Positions 17,830 to 27,704 of a stretch of 40,708 bases of DNA are shown in pieces. Numbering within the stretch: the first letter of the stretch is position 1; the number at the start of each line of letters is the position of its first letter. The translations under genes were made by a program, and so were the position numbers. The notes under the pieces were generated by a model. That model was not told the DNA's origin. It saw only the letters and a list, made by a program, of their open reading frames with translations, and did not search any database. Origin of the DNA: a bacterium (lineage in GTDB: Bacteria; UBP6; UBA1177; JAKLFG01); the NCBI GenBank assembly GCA_029573155.1, contig JAKQHE010000252.1, forward strand, positions 1-40,708, in the 5' to 3' direction.

Positions 17830-19382
17830 ACAAAGAAAAAGTCTTCACCTCTTATTGCAGGGGACTAAAAAACACCTTCGGGAAAACCGTCATCACAAAC
17901 AAACGATCCCTTGACTTGGCAAGAAGGGCAAGCCTTACGATGATCTTAGGCATCTTCTTTTTCGCGATAGTTTTTCGCCTGATCGATCTCGACCATCTCC
18001 CCGGCTTTTACGGCGACGAAGCATGGTATGGCATACAAGCCGCCAACCTCATGCATGGGCGCCCCATTGAATGGATCGCTCTCTCCAACAGACCCCTTAT
18101 CAATATCTTTTTTTTTATCCCCGTATTCCTTTTGCAACTCTTTTTTGAGCCATCACTTTGGATACTTCGCTTCCCATCGGTCATCGCCGGGCTTCTTGCC
18201 GTGCTTCTTTCCTACTATCTCTTTCATAAGATCATCGGTCGTCCCGCGGCGATCTCGCTCGCGCTTCTGACCGCCGCGCTTCCCATCAATATCGCCTATT
18301 CCAGATTTGGCTGGGACCCGAGCATCATCATTTTATACGCGGTTACAATAATTTATTTTGCCCTTCGCGACAACTTAACGGGCGTACTGATATCAACATT
18401 GCTTGCGTTAACAGCGCATCCGACCGCCATATGTCTTTTTCCCATCGTCATCACCATAGCTCTCGCGCGGGAAGATTCTACCCTATTGCCCACCGGCCTT
18501 TTGCAGAAAAGAACCGGGGCGGCGATACTTTTGACCTGCAATATGATCGGAGCGATCTATGCAAGAACCCTAAACATCGCTGCCTTCCGCTTCCCTCCAG
18601 CGGAAGAAGAAGTCCCGTTCTTTCTAAATCTCGGCAGACTTTTTTCAGGCGAGACCACATATCGCCACATAGTCGATCTCTCAATTTCTCTAGGAGCAAC
18701 CGATTATTCCATATTGCTGGGAACGCTTTTACTTTTATCAGTATTCTTTTTTCGACATGCCGGCTCTACGCCAGACCAATTCGGAAAGATCCTCTTCCCT
18801 CTTGGTCTAGGCCTTCTTTTCTCTCTGTTGTGTGGATACCTCATGACAGGCCCGTGTTTTATCCTTCCCCACGCTGAACGATATGGTGTATATCTCATTT
18901 TCCCCTGTACCCTGTTCTTTGTTGTTCTTCTTCACGGCGCTTTTCCTATGTCAAAAAAATACTGGCCGATCGCCATTACCGTCATGCTTTCCTTTTTTCT
19001 CTTGATTGGTTTCCAGCATCATTATTTCTCTCCCCTCCATGAAACCGGAGGCAACTCCCACCTCGCATTCAGAACAGGGGAAAGAGAACTTAAACAATCA
19101 GCCTACTTCCATGTGCTTAAAGAGAGCGGCGGCGCTCCGATAAGAATATTCGCTGACGGGTGGTGGCTCTGGCAACCATTCCTGTATTTTGCCACGAACA
19201 ACTCTTCGGTTAGCATATTAGAGTTGCGAGAGTTCAGTAAACCCGTTAAAGGTGACTATGTTGTTACTTTTGCCGGGGAACGACTTGATCTGGCGATACA
19301 GAAAGAACCTGACTCCTATGAAAAGCGCTGGACGGAGCTCGATTATGCCGGAAGATCGATTCTAGCCATCTACCGCCTTTGA
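17826..19382 (+). CDS. ArnT/PMT-like membrane glycosyltransferase (GT-C), second tandem copy
   Basis: A 518-residue paralogue of the preceding protein, alignable over nearly its whole length. It has the same loop with GDEAWYGIQAANLMHGRP (Asp64-Glu65), the same SRFGWDPS and GGNSHLAFRTG segments, and the same end, ILAIYRL. It has an extra N-terminal stretch of about 23 residues. Its codon use is visibly richer in A and T than the first copy. Its 3' end overlaps the convergent YfhO-like gene by 21 bases. Confidence 0.82.
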   Translation: MNKEKVFTSYCRGLKNTFGKTVITNKRSLDLARRASLTMILGIFFFAIVFRLIDLDHLPGFYGDEAWYGIQAANLMHGRPIEWIALSNRPLINIFFFIPVFLLQLFFEPSLWILRFPSVIAGLLAVLLSYYLFHKIIGRPAAISLALLTAALPINIAYSRFGWDPSIIILYAVTIIYFALRDNLTGVLISTLLALTAHPTAICLFPIVITIALAREDSTLLPTGLLQKRTGAAILLTCNMIGAIYARTLNIAAFRFPPAEEEVPFFLNLGRLFSGETTYRHIVDLSISLGATDYSILLGTLLLLSVFFFRHAGSTPDQFGKILFPLGLGLLFSLLCGYLMTGPCFILPHAERYGVYLIFPCTLFFVVLLHGAFPMSKKYWPIAITVMLSFFLLIGFQHHYFSPLHETGGNSHLAFRTGERELKQSAYFHVLKESGGAPIRIFADGWWLWQPFLYFATNNSSVSILELREFSKPVKGDYVVTFAGERLDLAIQKEPDSYEKRWTELDYAGRSILAIYRL

Positions 19383-21665
19383 GCGACCGGACCGGGACAA
19401 CGGATACAGAAAAGCAAGCACGAAAAGCAACGACCAAGAAAGAAAAGCGGTCCACGCACCGATGGTGAACGAAAGCGGAGCATATTCAAGCAGGAGACGA
19501 TGGCTCCCGGCCGCGAGCGGTACCGCGCGGAAGATATAGTCGGCCGGCATGACCTCGTAGTCGCTCTGCGCGCTTCCCTCCAGCGGGGTCGCCCGCCAGT
19601 GCCGACTGTATCCGTCGGTCACCAGCAGTATCCGCGGAGAGGAAAGTTCGGCCTCGATGATCAGCGTATCGGTATCGCCACCCACCACTTTTACCACACC
19701 AGTCATCCCATCGGCGAGCGGTTTTATCGCAGGATCTTTTTCCAAAATAACGCTATGCCTTGGATCAAATGAGGTGTTGGTGAGCACCTTAAAGATATCC
19801 TCCTCCCGCCTGTGAACTTCGAAACGATCCACCAGCAGCACACGGGGTAGCGGTTCTCCTCGTACCTTGTAGCGCGTGACACCTCCCCTCTCCCATGCAT
19901 TCAGATACCGAAGCCTAAGCAGATCGGCGATCCGAGCCGGTCCCACCACGGAACCATCAGACAATAGAGTCCAGTAGGATGGAACAAAAAAGGTGTCCGA
20001 AAATCTCTTGTAACGATACAGCGCCACCTTGGTATTGTACCCATTGGCATCGTACAGACCATAGATCATCACCCGATTCGGCGCAAAATCACTGTATATC
20101 CTGTCATCGCCGAGTTCTCGGACATATGGCGCCTCCAGATCGGGAGAACGCATCTGTTCCTGCGGAAAGGTCCGGCCATAGGAGCGGGCGAAGAACAGAA
20201 GGTCCAACACCACAAGACACAGGATCGCGTAGAAAGCTTCTCTACGATAACGCATCGCGGCAACGAACAGGGCGATCAGAAGCAGTTTTCCGGCGACGCC
20301 GTAAAGCGACACTGCCGCGGATCCCTGCGCCCGCTCGATGAACGCCGCATCATTAAATATCGCCGGGTCACCGTACCACAAGAACCGACCGTCGCCGGGA
20401 CCCAGGGACCACATGAGGGCGCGCCATTCCTCAAGCGAAGCGGCATTGCCGACCGCATACGCCGCTCCGCCGGCGACCAAAGCTGAACCCGCGACGAGAC
20501 CGACGGTAAGCCACGAGGGACGCTCTTCCCGGAGTCGGAAGGCACCGCGCGCCATAAGCGGGACAAGCAATATCGTCGCGCCGAATATGAACTTGCCGTG
20601 TCCACGTAATTTGTTGAGGAACGGCACATACCGCGAGGTGACGGCGAACAGTGGAGTATGCGCTCCCAGCGCGATGAGCAGGACAAGGAACGCCGCCAAC
20701 GCCAAGAGTTTGCCGGACCGGTCGCGTATGCCGTAGATGATCAGAAAAAGAGAGCCAACACCCAGAAAGATCGACTGCTCCCAAAGATACTCTTTGCCCC
20801 AATACGGCACCGTATCCATATTGCCGAAAAAATCTGGGGCGATGAGAGTAAGAAGATTTTCGGGATGAAACGAAAAAGAGGCAAGGTACGAATCGGTCAG
20901 TGCGGAGCGATAGGATTCGGAAAGACCGTCAACCGCCGGGAAGGCCTGCGCCGCCCCCAGAAACACGCCGCCACCGTACCAGCAGAGTACACACCAGAGG
21001 GTCCGAACCTGTCGCCTCTCCGCAGCGAGGAATAGGGCATACAGCGCGGCGGCCGTCGCCGAAATGATGACATACTGCAGGTGGCCGGCAAGGAAAGACA
21101 TACCCGCCGCGAAAAGACCGGCAAAGAACCAGTTCTTTCGCCACTCCTCGGCATTCCGGTCAAGTGACAGGAGAAGAAGCGGGGTCCATGCGGCGGTCGA
21201 GAGGATACCGAGATGCCCGGCATAGGTGTGCATGAAATAGGCACCACCGAACATCGCAAGCGATCCCGCCATGAGCGAGACCACAGGGTCGTTCCCCAGT
21301 CGCCGGATCCACAGGGAGGTCAGGGTTCCCAAAAGCGTCAAGTGCAAGATCACCGAGGTATTGATCGCCAACGGCGTCGGCAGAAAAAGGAATACCCAGT
21401 TGAGCGGATAAAATATGCCCGTCTCCGGGTCCATAAGAAATGGGGCACCACTGTAGATATGCGGATTCCAAAGAGGTATGTTCCCGGCGAGCAATTCGCG
21501 CGCGGTGAAGCCCCGCATGTGGTAGAACTCGAGAAAAATGTCGGTGTCACCCGGCGAGATGATGCCGCCATCCCAGAGTCCGGCGCCAAACACCGCGCAA
21601 GCCATCGTCGCGAAAATCACGACCGTGGCCGATACGATAAGGGCGGGAAAAGCACATTCTCGCAA
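19362..21665 (-). CDS. YfhO-family polytopic membrane protein
   Basis: A 767-residue membrane protein with roughly a dozen helices and a C-terminal soluble domain, matching the YfhO family (GT-C-like fold; YfhO-type proteins are implicated in lipid-linked sugar transfer). Conserved segments include GDTDIFLEFYHMRGFTARELLAGNIPLWNPHIYSGAPFL in the first loop, LRGHGKFIFGATILLVPLMA and VTDGYSRHWRATPLEGS near the end. The start is TTG: GAGG lies eight bases upstream and a promoter 28 bases further, with no ATG near. Its end overlaps the convergent gene. Confidence 0.8.
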   Translation of the reverse strand: MRECAFPALIVSATVVIFATMACAVFGAGLWDGGIISPGDTDIFLEFYHMRGFTARELLAGNIPLWNPHIYSGAPFLMDPETGIFYPLNWVFLFLPTPLAINTSVILHLTLLGTLTSLWIRRLGNDPVVSLMAGSLAMFGGAYFMHTYAGHLGILSTAAWTPLLLLSLDRNAEEWRKNWFFAGLFAAGMSFLAGHLQYVIISATAAALYALFLAAERRQVRTLWCVLCWYGGGVFLGAAQAFPAVDGLSESYRSALTDSYLASFSFHPENLLTLIAPDFFGNMDTVPYWGKEYLWEQSIFLGVGSLFLIIYGIRDRSGKLLALAAFLVLLIALGAHTPLFAVTSRYVPFLNKLRGHGKFIFGATILLVPLMARGAFRLREERPSWLTVGLVAGSALVAGGAAYAVGNAASLEEWRALMWSLGPGDGRFLWYGDPAIFNDAAFIERAQGSAAVSLYGVAGKLLLIALFVAAMRYRREAFYAILCLVVLDLLFFARSYGRTFPQEQMRSPDLEAPYVRELGDDRIYSDFAPNRVMIYGLYDANGYNTKVALYRYKRFSDTFFVPSYWTLLSDGSVVGPARIADLLRLRYLNAWERGGVTRYKVRGEPLPRVLLVDRFEVHRREEDIFKVLTNTSFDPRHSVILEKDPAIKPLADGMTGVVKVVGGDTDTLIIEAELSSPRILLVTDGYSRHWRATPLEGSAQSDYEVMPADYIFRAVPLAAGSHRLLLEYAPLSFTIGAWTAFLSWSLLFVLAFLYPLSRSGRSKAVDG

Positions 21666-21692
21666 AAGGTGATCCTCGGAAGTGGCGTACCA

Positions 21693-21720
21693 ATTGTAGA
21701 TGAGGCGACCGGAAAAGCAA
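21693..21720 (-). promoter_or_regulatory. Sigma-70-type promoter for the YfhO-like gene
   Basis: On the minus strand TTGCTT (21715-21720) and TACAAT (21693-21698) lie 16 bases apart. Predicted start near 21686 gives a leader of about 21 bases that still contains the GAGG site, which supports the TTG start of the gene. Confidence 0.5.
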
Positions 21721-21727
21721 GGTTAAC

Positions 21728-21756
21728 TTGATTTTTTGGCCCATTTTTCGCATACT
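21728..21756 (+). promoter_or_regulatory. Sigma-70-type promoter for the polyprenyl glycosyltransferase gene
   Basis: TTGATT (21728-21733) and CATACT (21751-21756) with a 17-base spacer; start near 21763, about 23 bases ahead of the ATG and upstream of its GAGGAG site. It is back to back with the promoter of the divergent gene. Confidence 0.5.
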
Positions 21757-21785
21757 TCCCATCATACCGTGTGAGGAGCACGATC

Positions 21786-22745
21786 ATGAAGATATCGGTC
21801 ATTGTACCCTGTTACAACGAACAGGAGGTATTGCGAGAGACCTGCCGCCGCATCAAGGATGTGCTGGCCAGCAATGGCCTGACCGACCACGAGATGCTCT
21901 TCGTCAACGACGGAAGCACCGACGGCACCCCCCTTCTGCTCCGCGAATTCGCCGAACGGGACCGTGCGGTCAAGGTGATACATTTCTCGCGCAATTTCGG
22001 CCACGAGGCGGCCACCGCCGCAGGCATCCAGCACTGCTCCGGGGACATCGCCTTCCTGCTCGACGCCGATCTGCAGGACCCGCCGGAACTCATCCCCGAG
22101 ATGATCGCCCTTTGGCGTAAGGAAAAAAGCAATGTCGTGTACGGGGTCCGTAAAAGTCGCGAGGGGGAGACCTTTCTCAAAAAACTGACCTCGAAACTCT
22201 TCTATCGCTTTTTTAACGCCATTTCCGATGTCCCCTTCCCCATCGACACCGGCGACTTCCGACTCATCGACCACAAGGTCATCGCCGAATTCAAAAGACT
22301 CGGCGAGCGGAAGATGTATGTACGCGGACTTCTGACCTGGGTCGGGTTCAAGCAGATACCGTTCTTCTACGAGCGCCAGAAACGGTTCGCCGGGACGACG
22401 AAATACAACTACCGAAAACTGCTCCGACTCTCCTTCGACATCATTTTCTCCTTCACTAAACGACCACTCAAACTGGCGCTCGAACTCGGCGCCGCGTCAG
22501 TGATCATCTCGTTGCTTCTTCTCCTCTATGCCTTTGTCAGCCGCTTCATCGCACCGCTCCCCGGCTGGGCCTCGACCATCATCATCATTATCTTTTTCGG
22601 CGGCGTACAACTTCTGACTATCGGCGTCATCGGTGAATATATCGCCATTATTTTCGACGAGGTGAAACGGCGACCGCAGTACATCATCGACGAGTTGATG
22701 AATCTTGACGCACCTGTCGACAAGGACCGGTCGAACAGACGATAA
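21786..22745 (+). CDS. Polyprenyl-phosphate glycosyltransferase (GT2, GtrB/DPMS-like)
   Basis: A 319-residue protein that should transfer a sugar from a nucleotide donor to a polyprenyl phosphate at the cytoplasmic face. The GT-A domain starts MKISVIVPCYNEQEVL, has FVNDGSTDGTP and FLLDADLQDPPELI (DXD), and the amphipathic region ERKMYVRGLLTWVGFKQ typical of GtrB. Two membrane helices close it (ASVIISLLLLLYAFV and IIIIIFFGGVQLLTIGVIGEY). The ATG is preceded by GAGGAG at seven bases. It likely supplies lipid-linked sugar to the GT-C proteins around it (inference). Nothing recognisable lies in 22746-22893. Confidence 0.9.
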   Translation: MKISVIVPCYNEQEVLRETCRRIKDVLASNGLTDHEMLFVNDGSTDGTPLLLREFAERDRAVKVIHFSRNFGHEAATAAGIQHCSGDIAFLLDADLQDPPELIPEMIALWRKEKSNVVYGVRKSREGETFLKKLTSKLFYRFFNAISDVPFPIDTGDFRLIDHKVIAEFKRLGERKMYVRGLLTWVGFKQIPFFYERQKRFAGTTKYNYRKLLRLSFDIIFSFTKRPLKLALELGAASVIISLLLLLYAFVSRFIAPLPGWASTIIIIIFFGGVQLLTIGVIGEYIAIIFDEVKRRPQYIIDELMNLDAPVDKDRSNRR

Positions 22746-22893
22746 TGTCCATCTTTTGAACGAGCAACAGCGGTTCCCCTACTGGTGGTTCCGGAGACGC
22801 GATCGGATACTTAACCCCATGATTCCTATCCATCAATATGGCCTCAGTCTCATCGCTCATGCGCGGAAGTGAGGCGCCATTCATTCGGCGGGA

Positions 22894-24576
22894 TCAGAAC
22901 ATCTCTTCGAGCAGTTCTTTTTGTTCGTTACCGAGGAACGGCTGTCGATAGAGCGTCATCAGCACTTCGCGATAAAAACCGCCTCTTTCGGCGGTATACT
23001 TTTTAAGCCTTTCAAGTTCTCCCGCCAACTCATCAAACCGCCCCGCCGCAACTGCCGCGCCGATCTCGCGCACATCGCTGTTCCAGCGGCTGATGATGCG
23101 GAACGGCATCAATGCGACCGTATCGCGGATGCGGGGAGATCCGTACAAGGCATACCGGTCGTCGAAATGATACAGCGCCCATCCCTCCGAGAGCAGTATC
23201 CGCTCCACATGTATCTCGTGGGTCTGATACGAAAGGATGTCGGGGCGACCAAGCACGATGTAATCGACCGGCAACGAAAGGACATGGTCCCGCAGATCCT
23301 TTTCATTGGTGACATTCCAATACCGGGAGGCGAACTCGTACGGATAGAGGCCCGGAACGCGGATGTCGACCGCCACCTTGACCCGCGGATAGGCATAGGC
23401 CATCAGGAAATCGGTGGAGCCCGAATAGATGCCGAAAAAATTCCCCGCGAGATCATGGTCGCGTATGAACTCGCCCGCATGCAAGGGGACCTTGTCGGGA
23501 TCTATGCCGACACCCCAATGATAGTTGAGTTGCTGCATCGACCTCACGCCGAGGGCCATCGCAACGGCAAAGACCAGCGCGTAGAGGAGCGGTCGCACCG
23601 GCGTACCGGGCATCCGCTCCGCGATGAGCGGCACCGCCAGTACACCACCCACGAGCGCAACATCGGCAGCGAAACGGGCATGGAGATACGCATTGACGAG
23701 CAGGAGCAGTGTCACAAGCGCATAAAAAGGCCTGGTACGGCGGCTTTCCCATACCGCCCAGAGCATGAGTGCGCTGAAAAGATAGAACAGTATATAATAC
23801 TGACTGTACCGAAGAGGCCCCAGCGAAAAGATAGAACTCCACTCATGGAGAGGATGCGGCCCGAACTGTAACGAGAGGTAATGCCCCGCGACCAGAGGTT
23901 GCGGGGTCGCGAAGACCACGGAAACGAGCCCGAACAACAGGAGTGCGGTCTCCTTTCCCGTCAGGTGTGTTTCGCGGGAAAGCCATCGGTCCGCGACCAA
24001 CACCGCGACAAGAAGCACCGCCAGTACCCAGGAGGGATGCGCGTTGCGCAGAAAGACCAGTATCCCCCAGAGCACGGCGGCGCGCCCCGACCTGATATCC
24101 TGCAGGGTCGTCGCGAGATAGACGACCGCGGCGATCAACAGATAGGCAAAGAATTGGGGTCGGTCGCTGACGCGCTGTTGCACCAGAAGAAATACCGTAA
24201 GGACCGAAGAGAAGGAAAGGAACAGGTCGCCGTCCGAAAGACGACGGAACAAAGCAAAAAGCACCAAGCAAAGCAGGAAAGCGGTGAGAAGACGGAAAAA
24301 GATGATACCGGCGGGACCGAGGTGCATCCACAGCAACGCCGAAAGGATATTGTGCGCCCATTCCCAGTTGACCCACGGCTGTCCGGCATGGGTGAAACTG
24401 AACATATCGGCATCAGGTATCCGGCGGTGTTCCAGCATGTCCAACCCCTGTGCGAGGTGGACCCAGAAATCACAGTTCGGTATAAGATATATCGTCAACA
24501 CCACACAGAACAAAAGAAAAGCCGTGCCGAGAAGGAGATACTGAAGGAAAGGCCTCTTCCCGTCAGAACTCGGCAT
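22894..24576 (-). CDS. Polytopic membrane protein, GT-C-like, DFWVH/HEW family
   Basis: About 560 residues and ten or more membrane segments. The first loop reads [43 protein letters not shown]. This belongs to a conserved but unnamed family with the pattern D-x-W-x-H-x3-G, P-D-x-D-x-FS-T, W-x-x-EW; such loops are compatible with a GT-C enzyme. Near the C-terminus [20 protein letters not shown] matches a second conserved segment. It is a paralogue of the protein at 26010-27704. The start (MPSSDGK) overlaps asnS by 14 bases and lacks a strong ribosome site; a GTG at 24609 is the alternative. Function unproven. Confidence 0.7.
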   Translation of the reverse strand: MPSSDGKRPFLQYLLLGTAFLLFCVVLTIYLIPNCDFWVHLAQGLDMLEHRRIPDADMFSFTHAGQPWVNWEWAHNILSALLWMHLGPAGIIFFRLLTAFLLCLVLFALFRRLSDGDLFLSFSSVLTVFLLVQQRVSDRPQFFAYLLIAAVVYLATTLQDIRSGRAAVLWGILVFLRNAHPSWVLAVLLVAVLVADRWLSRETHLTGKETALLLFGLVSVVFATPQPLVAGHYLSLQFGPHPLHEWSSIFSLGPLRYSQYYILFYLFSALMLWAVWESRRTRPFYALVTLLLLVNAYLHARFAADVALVGGVLAVPLIAERMPGTPVRPLLYALVFAVAMALGVRSMQQLNYHWGVGIDPDKVPLHAGEFIRDHDLAGNFFGIYSGSTDFLMAYAYPRVKVAVDIRVPGLYPYEFASRYWNVTNEKDLRDHVLSLPVDYIVLGRPDILSYQTHEIHVERILLSEGWALYHFDDRYALYGSPRIRDTVALMPFRIISRWNSDVREIGAAVAAGRFDELAGELERLKKYTAERGGFYREVLMTLYRQPFLGNEQKELLEEMF

Positions 24577-25954
24577 TCTTGGGTGTCCGGGGGAAAGGTT
24601 GGACATCACGGATATTGGTCATGCCGGTGAGGTACATGACGGCCCGTTCGAAACCGAGACCGAACCCGGCGTGCGGACAGCCGCCGAAGCGACGGATATC
24701 GAGGTACCACCAGTAATCTTCCTTTTTCAGACCGAGTTCTTCTATGCGGCGCAGAAGACGATCATGCCGCTCTTCGCGTTGAGAACCACCGATGAGTTCG
24801 CCGATGCCGGGGACGAGCATGTCCATCGCGGCGACGGTCTTGCCGTCGTCGTTCTGGCGCATATAGAAGGCCTTTATCTCTTTCGGATAATCGATGACGA
24901 ACACCGGCTTCTTGAAGACCTCTTCGGTGAGGTAGCGTTCATGTTCGGTCTGGAGATCGCTCCCCCACTCGATCGGATAGTCGAAGGTCTTTCCCGACTT
25001 CTTGAGCAGGTCTATCGCATCGGTATAGGTGACGCGGCCGAAATCGGATGATGCGACCTGTTCCAGCCGCTCGAGCAGCCCCTTGTCGATCATCGCGTTG
25101 AAGAACTTCATCTCTTCGGGGGCGCGCTCCAGCACGAAACGGATGATGAACTTGGTCATGTCCTCGGCCAGTCGCATATCCTCTTCGATGCCGGCAAAGG
25201 CGATCTCCGGCTCTATCATCCAGAACTCGGAGGCGTGGCGCGTGGTGTTGGAATTCTCGGCGCGGAATGTCGGACCGAAGGTGTATACATCGCGGAACGC
25301 CATGCAGAAATTCTCGACGGCAAGTTGGCCCGACACCGTCAGGTTGGTCTCCTTGCCGAAAAAGTCCTTCGAGAAGTCCACCTTCCCTTCTTCGGTGAGC
25401 GGCGGCGACTTCGGGTCGAGCGTGGTCACGCGGAACATCTCCCCTGCCCCTTCGCAATCGGATCCGGTGATGATGGGGGTATGGACATAGACGAACCCGC
25501 GGTCCTGAAAGAACGAATGGATGGCGTGGGCGAGCAGGCTTCGTACTCGAAACACCGCCGAGAAGGTGTTGCTGCGCGGCCGCAGATGGGCGATGGTCCG
25601 CAGGTACTCGAAGGAATGGCGCTTTTTCTGGAGCGGATAATCGCTGTCGCAGGCGCCGACGATCTCGATGGCGGTGGCCGCTATCTCGAACGACTGCTCC
25701 TTGCCGGGGCTCGCGACCACCGTGCCGGTGACGGCGATAGCGCTGCCGGTACCCAGTTTCGAGACCGCCTCGAAGTTGGAAAGCGTATCCTGAAACACTA
25801 TCTGGACACCTGAGAAGAACGACCCGTCGTTGAGTTCGATGAAACCGAGATTCTTCGACACGCGCAGGGTACGGACCCAGCCGGCGACAGAAACGGCAGT
25901 GTTCATACATTCGCCATGGCGTTTGAAAAGATCCTTCAGCAAGAGGTATGACAT
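24563..25954 (-). CDS. asnS: Asparaginyl-tRNA synthetase
   Basis: A 463-residue class IIb aminoacyl-tRNA synthetase. An OB-fold anticodon domain is at the N-terminus ([23 protein letters not shown]). Motif 2 is around [22 protein letters not shown], and motif 3 and the end read [34 protein letters not shown], diagnostic for AsnRS over AspRS. GGGGGAG lies five bases before the ATG. It has its own promoter in the end of the upstream gene and is followed, with overlap, by a membrane-protein gene, an odd partner for a housekeeping gene. Confidence 0.96.
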   Translation of the reverse strand: MSYLLLKDLFKRHGECMNTAVSVAGWVRTLRVSKNLGFIELNDGSFFSGVQIVFQDTLSNFEAVSKLGTGSAIAVTGTVVASPGKEQSFEIAATAIEIVGACDSDYPLQKKRHSFEYLRTIAHLRPRSNTFSAVFRVRSLLAHAIHSFFQDRGFVYVHTPIITGSDCEGAGEMFRVTTLDPKSPPLTEEGKVDFSKDFFGKETNLTVSGQLAVENFCMAFRDVYTFGPTFRAENSNTTRHASEFWMIEPEIAFAGIEEDMRLAEDMTKFIIRFVLERAPEEMKFFNAMIDKGLLERLEQVASSDFGRVTYTDAIDLLKKSGKTFDYPIEWGSDLQTEHERYLTEEVFKKPVFVIDYPKEIKAFYMRQNDDGKTVAAMDMLVPGIGELIGGSQREERHDRLLRRIEELGLKKEDYWWYLDIRRFGGCPHAGFGLGFERAVMYLTGMTNIRDVQPFPRTPKNAEF

Positions 25955-25989
25955 GAAACTCCCCCTGTGGGAAAAAACCGTGACGGTCA

Positions 25990-26017
25990 GTTATACCAGA
26001 GAACGACGATTAGTCAA
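25990..26017 (-). promoter_or_regulatory. Sigma-70-type promoter for asnS
   Basis: On the minus strand TTGACT (26012-26017) and TATAAC (25990-25995) with a 16-base spacer. Each box differs from consensus by one base. The -35 box includes the Val-Asp-stop codons of the upstream gene. The start point would be near 25983, about 29 bases before the asnS ATG. Confidence 0.72.
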
Positions 26018-27704
26018 CAGGCCCGTACTTGGCTATCTCGGCCCGCATGAGGTCATAGAGTTGCTGTTGTTCGGGTTGCCGCACGAGCGTCAGATAGTGG
26101 GCGAGTTCCCCCCGAAGGATGGGCAGATTGCCCCTTTCGACCACCTGCCGCATGAGTCGCTCGCTGGCAAGATTGATTGGGTAGAGCATCCGAAACGACC
26201 GTATCGCAGGATACCGTGCGATGACCTCCTCCTTCATGAACAGGGCCCAGTGCTGGTCGAAATAGACCAGTTCATACGGTGAAGGAGCAGCCGCAAGAAA
26301 CTCGGCGTCATGTCGATCAAGACCACTAATAGCAATATCTTTCACTATATAATCTACCGGATATTTCGTGACGATCTCAGAAAAAGACAATGACAGATAA
26401 TCTTTTATAAAATAAACAGGATAGACCTGCATGTCCCGACCATCGAAAAACACTTTTATTTCCGGCCAGGAGCGAAACATGAAGTAAGCGTGGAAAGAAA
26501 GATTGGTCGCATACAAATTGCCGGCAAGGCCTTTCTCTTCCATGAAGTCGGCCAACCATACCGGGTTCTTTGTCGTACTTACGCCAACCCCCCAATCTCG
26601 ATACATAAGTACAGTGCTTTCCGCCAGAGCGACCGCAAGAATTGCGTTAAGCATGACAACAGGGATCCGACGCAACAATCGAAGGTCGCGATCAAACAAG
26701 AATTCGGACAAATAATGGATCATGATCGGTAAGGAAATAATGAGAAATTCCGTCATGAAGCGACTGCTCCTGAACGGGAGAATCGCTACGATAAAAACCA
26801 AGAAGCCGTAAAAAGGTTCAGTTCGGATGATCCTCAAAGAAAAGAGTATCAGAAGCAGATAGTACGGGATCGTCACCGCAAAGAAGGGATGGAGCGAGAG
26901 CCAGTACAGATAGGATTTCCACTCATTGTTGTCAAGCACAAAAAAATGAGATAAAACGAAAGAAAGGGGTCCGTAAAAAAGAAGCAAGGTCATCAGGATC
27001 AAAAGAGAAGAGGAAATCGCTATCACCCGCCATCGGTATTGTCTGGCGAGACGCAACATGTCTTTCAGAAAGCGGATCCCGTCGCCCCACTTCCATCGCA
27101 GGTATCGGTCCCCTATCGTCGTTACCACCGCAACGACGCCAAGCACCCATGAGTAGTGGAAAAAAGACCACGCCGCGAAAAATAAAAGAGACTGACCAAG
27201 TAGTAACCAGCGATCCTTCCAGACAAGGGGACGCTGTAGCCGCCACACAAGCCCGGAAAGGAAGAGATATCCCAGAAGATGCGGTCTAATGGCTATGCGT
27301 ATTTGTATAACGAGCAAGATGAAAAATAACAGGGAAAAAGAAAAGGAAAGCGAAGGTGGAGACGCTCCGGCGCGAACTCGATGCTCTCGAACCGCGCCCC
27401 ATAGAAAGGCCACTATCCCGAATAATACCAGCCACCGGTACAGGAAGAAACCGACCGGCCCGGCGTAATCCCACACGAGTGAGATGAAGAGACTGAAACC
27501 CCACTCATGATTATGCCACGATGAACCCGCGTAAGTAAAACTGAACACATCCACATCGGGCACACGCATCTCAGCCCTTATCAGGCGCCCTGTGGCGACA
27601 TGCCACCAGTGATCATCGCACCCGATCTCGTGATAGGAAAGCACTCCTGTCACGAGCAGGGTGACGAAAAAGAAAATGATGAAAGCGTTACGACGGTTGG
27701 GCAT
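26010..27704 (-). CDS. Polytopic membrane protein, GT-C-like, WWH/HEW family
   Basis: About 564 residues with ten or more membrane helices. It has CDDHWWHVATGRLIRAEMRVPDVDVFSFTYAGSSWHNHEW in the first loop, the same family signature as the protein at 22894-24576, and a matching late segment (WPEIKVFFDGRDMQVYPVYF). The start at MPNRRN overlaps the upstream permease gene by 17 bases with no clear ribosome site; ATGs five and eight codons upstream (in the same frame) are alternatives. The middle of the gene is richer in A and T than its neighbours. Function unproven; membrane glycosyl transfer is possible. Confidence 0.7.
   Translation of the reverse strand: MPNRRNAFIIFFFVTLLVTGVLSYHEIGCDDHWWHVATGRLIRAEMRVPDVDVFSFTYAGSSWHNHEWGFSLFISLVWDYAGPVGFFLYRWLVLFGIVAFLWGAVREHRVRAGASPPSLSFSFSLLFFILLVIQIRIAIRPHLLGYLFLSGLVWRLQRPLVWKDRWLLLGQSLLFFAAWSFFHYSWVLGVVAVVTTIGDRYLRWKWGDGIRFLKDMLRLARQYRWRVIAISSSLLILMTLLLFYGPLSFVLSHFFVLDNNEWKSYLYWLSLHPFFAVTIPYYLLLILFSLRIIRTEPFYGFLVFIVAILPFRSSRFMTEFLIISLPIMIHYLSEFLFDRDLRLLRRIPVVMLNAILAVALAESTVLMYRDWGVGVSTTKNPVWLADFMEEKGLAGNLYATNLSFHAYFMFRSWPEIKVFFDGRDMQVYPVYFIKDYLSLSFSEIVTKYPVDYIVKDIAISGLDRHDAEFLAAAPSPYELVYFDQHWALFMKEEVIARYPAIRSFRMLYPINLASERLMRQVVERGNLPILRGELAHYLTLVRQPEQQQLYDLMRAEIAKYGPVD

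Noticed and set aside
22684-22884. 66-codon minus-strand open frame in the gap after the polyprenyl glycosyltransferase
   Set aside because: No ribosome site, overlaps the 3' end of a real gene on the other strand, and matches nothing.
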